Source: Alphaproteobacteria bacterium (lineage in GTDB: Bacteria > Pseudomonadota > Alphaproteobacteria > TMED109). From it: a stretch of 53,891 nt of DNA. Under the pieces are notes generated by a model. The model made no database searches, had not been told where the DNA came from, and saw only the letters and a program-made list of their open reading frames with translations. This document shows positions 34,341 to 41,337 of the stretch, one piece after another (position 1 is the stretch's first letter; every line of letters starts with the position of its first letter). Location of the stretch: positions 1 through 53,891 of the forward strand of contig JAURCJ010000010.1 in NCBI GenBank assembly GCA_030828505.1, in the 5' to 3' direction. The position numbers and the translations under genes are program-made.

Positions 34341-36638
34341 GTGACTAAACATGATAAAAATTTAAAAGGAATCACACGACGCGAAATGCTTGTGGGTTCT
34401 GCTGTAGCAGGTACAGGATTAGTAGTAGGTTATTCTGGTCTTCCAGGTGCAGTTGGTGGTGCTCGTGAAGCATTAGCGGCTGGTTCATGGGATCACCAAG
34501 TTTTCCTTACTATGGATAATGCTGGTATTGCAACTGTGCACATTACAAAAGCTGAAATTGGTCAGCATGTAGGAACTGCACTAGCGCAAGCTGTAGCTGA
34601 AGAGTTAGAAGTAGATTGGAATGATGTAAGAATCGATTATCCAGACACTGAAGAAAAATGGGGCTTTATGATTACAGGTGGTTCATGGTCAGTGAACTGG
34701 ACTTTTGATCGTAACTCAAGAATAGGTGCATCAGCAAGAATCGCTTTAATTGAAGCGGCTGCTAAAATGATGGGTGTTCCTGCGGCACAATGTTCAGCTA
34801 GCAACTCAGTTGTAACTGATAGTGTTTCTGGATCTTCTAGAACTTATTCTCAAATTCTAAGCACAACAACAATTGACCGTACTTTCAGCGAAGATGAAAT
34901 GAAAGCTTTAACACTTAAAAAATTCGGTGAGTATAAAGTAGTTGGTAAAAATATCCCAGCTCTAGATATTCCTGACAAGTTAATTGGTGAAGCGCGTTAC
35001 GGTATCGATGTATTTGTTCCAAATATGGTTTACGGTCGTTTAGTAACAAACCCAACACGTTTTGGTGCTGTGCCTTTATCAGCAGATGATTCTGCAGCTA
35101 AAAGTATAGATGGTTATGCTGGTGTAGCTGTTATTAAAGAAGATCCAACAGGAGTTAATACTGGTTATGTAGTAGCTTTAGGTGAAACTTACTGGGCAGC
35201 AGAAAAAGCAGCTGCAGCTATGAAAGTTACATGGGATTCAGGTCCAAATGCTAATACATCTTCAGCTGATATTGTTCAAGCTGCAAAAGATTCTATTGCT
35301 GATGAGTCTCAAGGATTTACTTGGGTGCTTGAAGGTGATCCAGAAGGTGCAATGAGCAAAGCTGATACAACTGTTGAAGCTGAATATGAAACTTCATTAG
35401 GCTATCACGGTTTAATGGAACCAATTAATTGTGTTGCTATGGAGTCAAATGGCATTTGGCATCTATTTACTGGTTCACAGTTCCAAGGTCGTTTTACTGC
35501 TATGACAGCAGCGGCTCTTGGTGTTGATGGAAAAAACGTTGTTTTACATCAACAATATTGTGGAACAGGCTTTGGTCGAAGATTAGAGCCAGATGGAGCT
35601 ATTATCTCAGCTCTTGCTGCGCAACAAATTGGCAGACCTGTTAAATTAATATACACACGTGAACATGACTTAAGGTTTGATTTCCATCAAACTCACACAG
35701 TGCAAAGAGTTAAAGCTGGCGTAAACAGTGCTGGTAAAATCGATGCTATGTCACATGTTGTTGCTGCAGGTTGGGCTACAAAACGTATGGCTCCAGGTTT
35801 CTTAGCAGAATCAGTGGATAAAAAAGGTAAAATTGACCAGTTCTCAACTAATGGTTCAGATCACTGGTATGATATTCCTAACCACTATGTAAGATCTGTG
35901 GAAAACACAACAGCTATGGCGGCAACACCTCCAGGACAGTTACGTGCGGTTGCACCGACTTGGACTTGGTGGGCAAATGAAAGCTTTATCGATGAGGTTG
36001 CTCATAAAATTGGCAAAGATCCTCTAGATATGAGACTTTCTATGTTAAGTGCAACAGGTAAGAATGCTGGTACTCCTCCTAATACAGTAGGTGGTGCTAA
36101 TAGACTTAGAAATGCCTTAATAGTTGCAGCAGGTAAATCTGGGTATGGTGTAAAACCAATGCCAGAAAATACTGCAATGGGTATAGCAAGTGTTGCTTCA
36201 CAAGAGCGTGGGTCACCTTCATGGACAGCTGTAGTTGCTGAAGTTCATGTTGATCCAAGTTCAGGAGAGCCAACACTTAAAAAGATAACAGTCGCAATGG
36301 ATGTTGGAACAGCTGTTAATCCAGATGGTGTTCTAGCTCAAATTCAAGGTTCAGCGTTATTTGGATCAAGTCGTGTTTTACATGAAAATGTTACTATGAC
36401 TAACGGTGCAATTGACCAAGGAAATTTTGATACTTGGACTCCAATGCGAATTCACCAAGCACCAGAGATTGATGTGACTATTATTCAAAATGGTCATTAT
36501 CCAGCTGGTTGTGGTGAGCCAGTGGTTACTTGTGTAGGACCAGCTATTGCAAATGCTGTATTTAATGCATCAGGTGCAAGAGTTCGTTCATGGCCAATCA
36601 CAGCTGAGAAAATTAAAGCAGCTCAACGTGGCGCATAA
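34341..36638 (+). CDS. Molybdenum hydroxylase, molybdopterin subunit with Tat signal (isoquinoline 1-oxidoreductase beta-like)
   Basis: 765 residues from GTG, three bases after the small subunit stop. The N-terminus has a Tat signal ITRREMLVG (Arg13, Arg14) and hydrophobic run, so the folded enzyme is likely periplasmic, with the 2Fe-2S subunit carried along. Molybdopterin-binding segments include GSQFQGRFTAM, CGTGFGRRLEPDGA and the terminal PAGCGEPVV with the catalytic Glu726. The domain order fits IorB-type aldehyde/N-heterocycle oxidoreductases. The substrate cannot be assigned. Codon use (frequent CGT, GGT, CTT) differs sharply from the window and suggests very high expression or transfer. 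Confidence 0.92.
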   Translation: MTKHDKNLKGITRREMLVGSAVAGTGLVVGYSGLPGAVGGAREALAAGSWDHQVFLTMDNAGIATVHITKAEIGQHVGTALAQAVAEELEVDWNDVRIDYPDTEEKWGFMITGGSWSVNWTFDRNSRIGASARIALIEAAAKMMGVPAAQCSASNSVVTDSVSGSSRTYSQILSTTTIDRTFSEDEMKALTLKKFGEYKVVGKNIPALDIPDKLIGEARYGIDVFVPNMVYGRLVTNPTRFGAVPLSADDSAAKSIDGYAGVAVIKEDPTGVNTGYVVALGETYWAAEKAAAAMKVTWDSGPNANTSSADIVQAAKDSIADESQGFTWVLEGDPEGAMSKADTTVEAEYETSLGYHGLMEPINCVAMESNGIWHLFTGSQFQGRFTAMTAAALGVDGKNVVLHQQYCGTGFGRRLEPDGAIISALAAQQIGRPVKLIYTREHDLRFDFHQTHTVQRVKAGVNSAGKIDAMSHVVAAGWATKRMAPGFLAESVDKKGKIDQFSTNGSDHWYDIPNHYVRSVENTTAMAATPPGQLRAVAPTWTWWANESFIDEVAHKIGKDPLDMRLSMLSATGKNAGTPPNTVGGANRLRNALIVAAGKSGYGVKPMPENTAMGIASVASQERGSPSWTAVVAEVHVDPSSGEPTLKKITVAMDVGTAVNPDGVLAQIQGSALFGSSRVLHENVTMTNGAIDQGNFDTWTPMRIHQAPEIDVTIIQNGHYPAGCGEPVVTCVGPAIANAVFNASGARVRSWPITAEKIKAAQRGA

Positions 36639-36662
36639 GTCTACTTGGTAGATACTAAGATT

Positions 36663-36694
36663 AAACGGCCCTCTTCGGGGGGCCGTTTTTTTTA
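36663..36694. terminator. Strong intrinsic terminator with UUCG tetraloop
   Basis: Left arm AAACGGCCCTC (36663-36673), loop TTCG (36674-36677), right arm GGGGGCCGTTT (36678-36688), then a T run to 36693. An 11-base stem with one G-U pair closed by a C(UUCG)G tetraloop. It ends the molybdenum hydroxylase operon. The A-run on the left means it could also work for the convergent VOC gene. Confidence 0.93.
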
Positions 36695-37069
36695 TATAGG
36701 TTTAGATAATTCTATTTTTATATTATTGGGATCTCTTATGAATATCTGATGTATTTTATTATCGGGTGTAAATTTTTCTTCATACGATATAGAATATTTT
36801 TGTAAATTCTTCTTTATATTCTTTATATTATTTGCTTTAAAAGCAATATGATCTAACGTAGGCTTTGTATTTTTTATTTCGTGTGTTTTTTTCACTATTA
36901 TATGAACTACAGCTCTTTTATTTAATGATAACCATATTCCTTCAAATTCAAATGGAGGTCGATTAACATCTAATTGCATTCCTAATATATTTATATAAAA
37001 ACCTTTTGTAGCTTCTAAGTTATTAGTTATTACAGTTACATGGTCTAAACTATCTAATAGATCACTCAT
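36692..37069 (-). CDS. VOC (glyoxalase/bleomycin resistance) family protein
   Basis: 125 residues forming one vicinal-oxygen-chelate unit of two beta-alpha-beta-beta-beta modules. DHVTVITNNLEATKGFYINIL near residue 8 gives the first metal His, and LDHIAFKANNI near residue 70 the second module. The terminal FIRDPNNIKIEL carries the usual Glu. Members are dioxygenases, lyases or isomerases; activity here is unknown. It is convergent with the hydroxylase operon. Confidence 0.85.
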   Translation of the reverse strand: MSDLLDSLDHVTVITNNLEATKGFYINILGMQLDVNRPPFEFEGIWLSLNKRAVVHIIVKKTHEIKNTKPTLDHIAFKANNIKNIKKNLQKYSISYEEKFTPDNKIHQIFIRDPNNIKIELSKPI

Positions 37070-37163
37070 TATTTTAAATTTCCTCTTTAAATTATTTCCT
37101 ATTTAGATTATCTATAATTAATATTTTAGTAAACTTAGTTACATATTATTTATAGGAGTTATT

Positions 37164-38576
37164 ATGAGATTATTGGCATCATTTAAGATAATATTTTTAT
37201 GCATTATTAGTATATTTGCATTTATACCAAGTGCATTTGCTGCTGATTCTGAATTATTAAATTTAGATATTACAACTAGTATGCCAGCTATTATTGCTTT
37301 AATAGTTTTTGCCCTAGCTTATATGTTTGTAATGGCTGAAGAATATACCCATCTCAGAAAGTCTAAACCGGTAGTAGTAGCAGCAGGCTTTATATGGGCA
37401 GTAGTTGCTTATATGGCTGTAAAAATGGGGTATGATTCTCATTCAGCTTCATATGCATTTAAGCATACCTTTTTAGAGTTTGCAGAATTATTCGGATTTT
37501 TATTGGTAGCTATGACTTTCATAAACTCTATGACAGAGAGAAATGTTTTTGAATCTTTAAGGTCTTGGTTAGTTGGTCAAGGGTTTACTTTTAGAAAGAT
37601 ATTTTGGATTACTGGAATTCTATCGTTTTTTATGTCTCCTATTGCAGATAACCTTACTACTGCTTTAATAATGTGTGCAGTTGTAATGGCTGTAGGTAAA
37701 AATAACACAAAGTTTATTGGTTTAGCCTGTATAAATATTGTTGTTGCAGCAAATGCAGGTGGAGCTTTTTCTCCATTTGGAGATATTACAACTTTAATGG
37801 TATGGCAAAAAGGAGTAGTTTCTTTTACTGAGTTCTTTTATATTTTTGTTCCATCTGTTGTAAATTATATAGTACCAGCTGCTATTATGCATTTTGCTAT
37901 TGGTAATGAAAAGCCTGAGGCAAGTAAGGAGAAAGTGACTGTTAAATATGGCGGTTATACGGTAATATTTTTATTTTTAAGTACTATTACTTTTACAGTA
38001 GTACAGCATCAATTTTTACATTTACCTCCTGTATTTGGAATGATGACAGGTTTGGGTGTGCTTTCAATTTATGGCTATCACTTAAAGAAAAGAGAGGCAA
38101 AAGATAAAAAGGCAAAATCAATATTTAATATCTTTGATATGGTATCTAAAGCTGAATGGGATACTTTATTTTTCTTTTATGGCGTTTTAATGTGTGTTGG
38201 CGGATTGTCAGCATTTGGATATATGGCATTAACTGCATCGTATATGTATGGAGATTTAGGAGCCAGTACTGCAAATATTTTAGTGGGGATTCTTTCTGCT
38301 ATAGTAGATAATATTCCTGTAATGTTTGCTGTTTTAACAATGATGCCTCAAATGGATTTAGGTCAATGGTTGTTAGTAACTTTAACAGCAGGAGTTGGTG
38401 GAAGTATGCTTTCTGTTGGCTCAGCAGCTGGCGTTGCGTTAATGGGCCAAACTAAAGGTATTTATACTTTCTTTTTTCATTTAAAATGGACACCTATAAT
38501 AATTTTAGGTTACGCAGCAAGTATAGCTGTTCATTTCTTATGGAATGCTAAATTATTTAATGGAGTACCTCTATAA
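37164..38576 (+). CDS. nhaD: Na+/H+ antiporter NhaD
   Basis: 470-residue membrane protein with about 12 to 13 spans and a cleavable N-terminal signal (SAFA near residue 27). Conserved NhaD blocks are visible: SPIADNLTTALIM near residue 160, GGAFSPFGDITTLMVWQ near residue 200, SAIVDNIPVMFAVL near residue 375 and GVGGSMLSVGSAAGVALMG near residue 410. It exchanges sodium or lithium for protons and fits a marine setting. AGGAG precedes the ATG. The stop overlaps an 18-base perfect palindrome. Confidence 0.94.
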   Translation: MRLLASFKIIFLCIISIFAFIPSAFAADSELLNLDITTSMPAIIALIVFALAYMFVMAEEYTHLRKSKPVVVAAGFIWAVVAYMAVKMGYDSHSASYAFKHTFLEFAELFGFLLVAMTFINSMTERNVFESLRSWLVGQGFTFRKIFWITGILSFFMSPIADNLTTALIMCAVVMAVGKNNTKFIGLACINIVVAANAGGAFSPFGDITTLMVWQKGVVSFTEFFYIFVPSVVNYIVPAAIMHFAIGNEKPEASKEKVTVKYGGYTVIFLFLSTITFTVVQHQFLHLPPVFGMMTGLGVLSIYGYHLKKREAKDKKAKSIFNIFDMVSKAEWDTLFFFYGVLMCVGGLSAFGYMALTASYMYGDLGASTANILVGILSAIVDNIPVMFAVLTMMPQMDLGQWLLVTLTAGVGGSMLSVGSAAGVALMGQTKGIYTFFFHLKWTPIIILGYAASIAVHFLWNAKLFNGVPL

Positions 38577-38590
38577 TAAAGCTTTATTAT
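38573..38590. repeat. 18-base perfect palindrome at the nhaD stop
   Basis: ATAATAAAG followed directly by CTTTATTAT (38573-38590). It overlaps the nhaD TAA stop. As RNA it could fold into a 7-base stem with an AGCT loop, without a T tract. It may be a weak terminator or transcript-end structure before the tRNA gene. Confidence 0.4.
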
Positions 38591-38649
38591 TTGATTAGGC
38601 TTGAAGCATTCACTACTTAATGATAAGAGTATCCTTAAGTTATATGTGT

Positions 38650-38726
38650 CGGGGCGTAGCGCAGCCTGGTAGCGCACCTGTTTTGGGAACAGGGGGTCGA
38701 GTGTTCGAATCACTCCGCCCCGACCA
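38650..38726 (+). tRNA. tRNA-Pro (anticodon TGG)
   Basis: 77-base cloverleaf with encoded CCA. The acceptor stem CGGGGCG pairs with CGCCCCG, the D-arm contains AGCCTGGTA, and the anticodon loop TTTGGGA gives TGG at positions 34-36. The T-arm has GTTCGAATC. It stands between nhaD and the NDUFS4-like gene. Confidence 0.97.
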
Positions 38727-38744
38727 CTTTATTTAGGTTGTTAA

Positions 38745-39071
38745 ATGAGCTCATCACTATTTAAATCTGTAGATTTTATTAAGGCAAAAGCTTATAAGAA
38801 TTCTACTTCTTCTACTCAGTCTGGAAAAAAAAGAACTGATTACTGGGTGCTTGAACCATTATACCGAAAAAGTTACGTTACAGATGATTTAATGGGTTGG
38901 TCAGGTGGGAGTGATATAAAAAACCAAATAAAGTTGAAGTTTTCTTCTATAAATGATTTAGAGAGATACGCAGAAAGAAATAAAATATCATTAGAAATAA
39001 TAAAACCAAAAGAAAAAAAAGTTATAATTAAATCATATGCTGATAATTTTACAAAAAATACAGGAATATAA
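38745..39071 (+). CDS. NADH dehydrogenase accessory subunit, NDUFS4-like (ETC complex I conserved region)
   Basis: 108-residue soluble protein. The KRTDYWVLEPLY segment and DDLMGWSGGSDIKNQIKLKF, then FSSINDLERYAERN, match the ETC_C1_NDUFA4/NDUFS4 family. This is a supernumerary subunit of complex I shared by mitochondria and Alphaproteobacteria, which supports the taxonomic reading of the window. It lies between two tRNA genes, away from any nuo operon, as is common for this gene. Confidence 0.9.
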   Translation: MSSSLFKSVDFIKAKAYKNSTSSTQSGKKRTDYWVLEPLYRKSYVTDDLMGWSGGSDIKNQIKLKFSSINDLERYAERNKISLEIIKPKEKKVIIKSYADNFTKNTGI

Positions 39072-39079
39072 ATGTATAA

Positions 39080-39156
39080 GACTCCGTAGCTCAGCTGGAT
39101 AGAGCAACTGCCTTCTAAGCAGTAGGTCGCAGGTTCGAATCCTGCCGGGGTCGCCA
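39080..39156 (+). tRNA. tRNA-Arg (anticodon TCT)
   Basis: 77-base cloverleaf with encoded CCA. Acceptor stem GACTCCG pairs with CGGGGTC including one G-U. Anticodon stem ACTGC/GCAGT encloses the loop CTTCTAA, giving TCT, which reads AGA, the dominant Arg codon of the window. T-arm GGTTCGAATCC is canonical. Confidence 0.97.
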
Positions 39157-39221
39157 TTTATATAGTTGACCGTATTATATACGATGTGCGAAAATAAAAA
39201 AAATGTAATTTGGAGTATTAT

Positions 39222-39689
39222 ATGAATAAAATATTAAAATATAAACCTTTTAGGTTTTTTGGATTAGTAGCATTTATTCTTATGACTGCTTGTTCCGGCA
39301 AAGTTCCACTTATAGCAAGTGGTGTTTCTGGTCCTGAAGGTTTGCCTGCAGAAGAGGCTTCTTTTGCAAAATTCAATGACCTGCCTATGCCTAGTAATTC
39401 TAAAATGAATTTACAAAAGTCACTAGTATTTGGAGCTGATAGCGAATGGTTTGGAAGACTTAATTTAATAGTAAATTTAAGTGGGGCAGAAGTATTTGAT
39501 TTTTATATATATGAAATGCCAAACTTTGGTTGGAGAGAAATTACAAGTATACGCTCTGATGTAAGTTTAATTACTTATGAAAGAGGAGGACGTATAGCAA
39601 ATGTTAGAATTGATTCTAGTAGTACTCGGGGAACAGAAGTGTGGGTAACTGTTTCTCCAAGAGATACTGGTAGTAATAATAGTAAATAA
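39222..39689 (+). CDS. Predicted lipoprotein of unknown function
   Basis: 155 residues from the ATG at 39222, six bases after GGAG; an upstream TTG at 39210 would place that site inside the frame. The signal has a lipobox ending MTAC with Cys24. The mature part has a compact alpha/beta pattern (LVFGADSEWFGRLNLIV, VFDFYIYEMPNFGWRE, LITYERGGRIANVRI) suggesting a small ferredoxin-like domain. Function unknown. Ser at +2 after the Cys fits outer-membrane sorting. It is followed by a tiny membrane-peptide gene in the same direction. Confidence 0.78.
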   Translation: MNKILKYKPFRFFGLVAFILMTACSGKVPLIASGVSGPEGLPAEEASFAKFNDLPMPSNSKMNLQKSLVFGADSEWFGRLNLIVNLSGAEVFDFYIYEMPNFGWREITSIRSDVSLITYERGGRIANVRIDSSSTRGTEVWVTVSPRDTGSNNSK

Positions 39690-39713
39690 TTTATAAATTA
39701 ATAGGAGAATATA

Positions 39714-39821
39714 ATGTCTGAAGAAAAAAAATATGATCGCAGCTTGTTATGGTTTAGTGTAATAACAGTAGTTGTTACAGTAATTTTAGTGCTCGTAATC
39801 ACAAATGTTTTAAATGGTTAG
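39714..39821 (+). CDS. 35-residue single-span membrane peptide
   Basis: ATG at 39714 preceded by AGGAGA at ideal spacing, stop TAG at 39819-39821. The product has a charged N-terminus (SEEKKYDR) and one hydrophobic helix from about residue 11 to 33 (WFSVITVVVTVILVLVIT). It lies 24 bases after the lipoprotein gene and ends exactly where the convergent aldolase gene ends. Function unknown; small peptides like this often stabilise membrane complexes. Confidence 0.7.
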   Translation: MSEEKKYDRSLLWFSVITVVVTVILVLVITNVLNG

Positions 39822-40580
39822 CTATTTTTTTGCTAGTTTTCCAATTTCATCTACAGCATTTCTAAGTAAAACTAAATCAGTAGTTACAGCTACAACAGAA
39901 AAACCAATGTCTAACATTTCTTTTGCTTCAGGAATGTTGCTGACCATTATTCCGCATGGCTTATTTAGTTCTTGAGATTGTCTTAATACTTGAATTGCCA
40001 TTTCTTTTACTTCTAAAGCAGCTCTATTTTTTATATAGCCCATATCTGCGGACAAGTCCCCAGGACCTATAAATAGTAAATCTACTCCTTCTACTGAGGC
40101 TATTTCTTTAACATTTTTACATGCTTCAACTGACTCAATTTGACAAATTACACAAATATTTTCATCAGCCGTTGAAACATAATTCGTTTCTCTACCAAAA
40201 TTATTTGCTCTCGTAGCTCCAGCTATGCCTCTTATGCCAACTGGAGGGTATTTAACAGACTTCACTGCATTCTTTGCGTCCTCTATATTATTTACTTGTG
40301 GAAACATTATTGAAGTAGCTCCAGCATCAAGAATCCTCTTAGCAAAAATATGGTCTAAAACTGGAATTCTAACTAAACATTCTCCACCGGCTGCTTTAAT
40401 AGTTTGCATCTGATTGACGGTATCGCGTAAATCATTTGGGGCATGTTCCATATCAACAAGAGTATAATCAATGTCAGAACTACCTAAAACTTCTGAAGCC
40501 ATCTCACTGCCTAATGATGAAAAAACCCCTATTAATGAATCATTATTTAGTAGCCTTTTTTTAAAATTATTTATTAACAT
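39822..40580 (-). CDS. HpcH/HpaI family aldolase
   Basis: 252-residue TIM-barrel class II aldolase. Substrate and metal segments are LVDMEHAPNDL near residue 42, IMFPQVNNIEDAKNAV near residue 95, QIESVEACKNV near residue 147 and GPGDLSADMG near residue 172. Such enzymes cleave 2-keto-4-hydroxy acids into pyruvate (or a homologue) and an aldehyde. It is last in a three-gene operon with an SDR and a TPP enzyme; its start shares a base with the SDR stop. Substrate unknown. Confidence 0.88.
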   Translation of the reverse strand: MLINNFKKRLLNNDSLIGVFSSLGSEMASEVLGSSDIDYTLVDMEHAPNDLRDTVNQMQTIKAAGGECLVRIPVLDHIFAKRILDAGATSIMFPQVNNIEDAKNAVKSVKYPPVGIRGIAGATRANNFGRETNYVSTADENICVICQIESVEACKNVKEIASVEGVDLLFIGPGDLSADMGYIKNRAALEVKEMAIQVLRQSQELNKPCGIMVSNIPEAKEMLDIGFSVVAVTTDLVLLRNAVDEIGKLAKK

Positions 40581-41320
40581 TATTCTGCCTTTTTTATTAT
40601 AGACCCCCCAGGGACCTGCTCAGTCGGCGTTAATTCTATCATTGAAACATTCATTCTCCAAGGAGCATTAATAGCAAACATTATAGCGTCCGCAACATCT
40701 TGTTGTTCTAAGAGTTCTAGCCCTGAAGTCATTTGCTCTCTTTTTTCTGGGTTATCTGAGAATGCAATATCAAAGAATTCTGTATTTACTCTACCAGGAC
40801 ATATTTCTGTAGCTCTAACACCTGTTCCACTTAGTTCAACTCTTAAGTTTTGATTAATCATATGTACAGCCCCTTTTGACCCGCCATACACAGAAGAAGA
40901 GACAGGGTATAAGCCGGCTATGGAACCAATATTAATTATGTGACCTCTTTTTCTTTCTACCATTCCTGGGACTACTGCTCTTAAAAGGTGTAAAAAGGAT
41001 GTTACATTAGTTTCTGTAGTAGTATTAATATCCTCAGGCTCTGCTAAGAAAATGGGAGCAAATCCTTTTCCTACTCCGGCATTATTTACAAGTATATCAA
41101 TATCAAGTTTGCCGAATTCAGAATATATTTTTTCTTGATCTCGAACATCAATTTCAATAATATCACAAGATATTTTATTTTGTAATTCTAGTAATTTCTC
41201 TTTTCTTCGGCCAGTTGCAGTTACATGTATTCCAGATTCAGATAATCTAACAGCAGTTTCTAAACCGATACCACTTGTAGCACCTGTAACTAAAGCAGTC
41301 TTATAATTGGTATTTGTCAT
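40580..41320 (-). CDS. Short-chain dehydrogenase/reductase (YdfG-like)
   Basis: 246 residues. TGATSGIGLETA near residue 11, TATGRR after the second strand (a basic residue, suggesting NADPH use), NNAGVGKG near residue 85, catalytic Ser in NIGSIAGLY and SSVYGGSKGAVH with the Tyr-x3-Lys pair. It resembles serine/3-hydroxy acid dehydrogenases such as YdfG. Operon context suggests it reduces or oxidises a hydroxy or keto acid handled by the neighbouring aldolase and TPP enzyme. Confidence 0.88.
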   Translation of the reverse strand: MTNTNYKTALVTGATSGIGLETAVRLSESGIHVTATGRRKEKLLELQNKISCDIIEIDVRDQEKIYSEFGKLDIDILVNNAGVGKGFAPIFLAEPEDINTTTETNVTSFLHLLRAVVPGMVERKRGHIINIGSIAGLYPVSSSVYGGSKGAVHMINQNLRVELSGTGVRATEICPGRVNTEFFDIAFSDNPEKREQMTSGLELLEQQDVADAIMFAINAPWRMNVSMIELTPTEQVPGGSIIKKAE

Positions 41321-41337
41321 TAATTTTCTCCCTTTAA

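Noticed and set aside
33879-36638. Mobile-element cargo explanation for the hydroxylase operon
   Set aside because: No transposase, integrase, direct repeats or tRNA attachment site flank it. Different codon use alone fits high expression as well as transfer.
38531-38713. Minus-strand 60-residue open frame across tRNA-Pro
   Set aside because: It is the complement of a complete tRNA cloverleaf and of the nhaD end.
38873-39157. Minus-strand 94-residue open frame covering tRNA-Arg
   Set aside because: The start of the translation is the reverse complement of the tRNA, a familiar artefact, and the rest opposes the NDUFS4-like gene.
39169-39181. Small palindrome CGTAT-N3-ATACG downstream of tRNA-Arg as a Mo-box
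   Set aside because: Arms are only five bases, spacing is wrong for the 24-base Mo-box and no promoter aligns with it.
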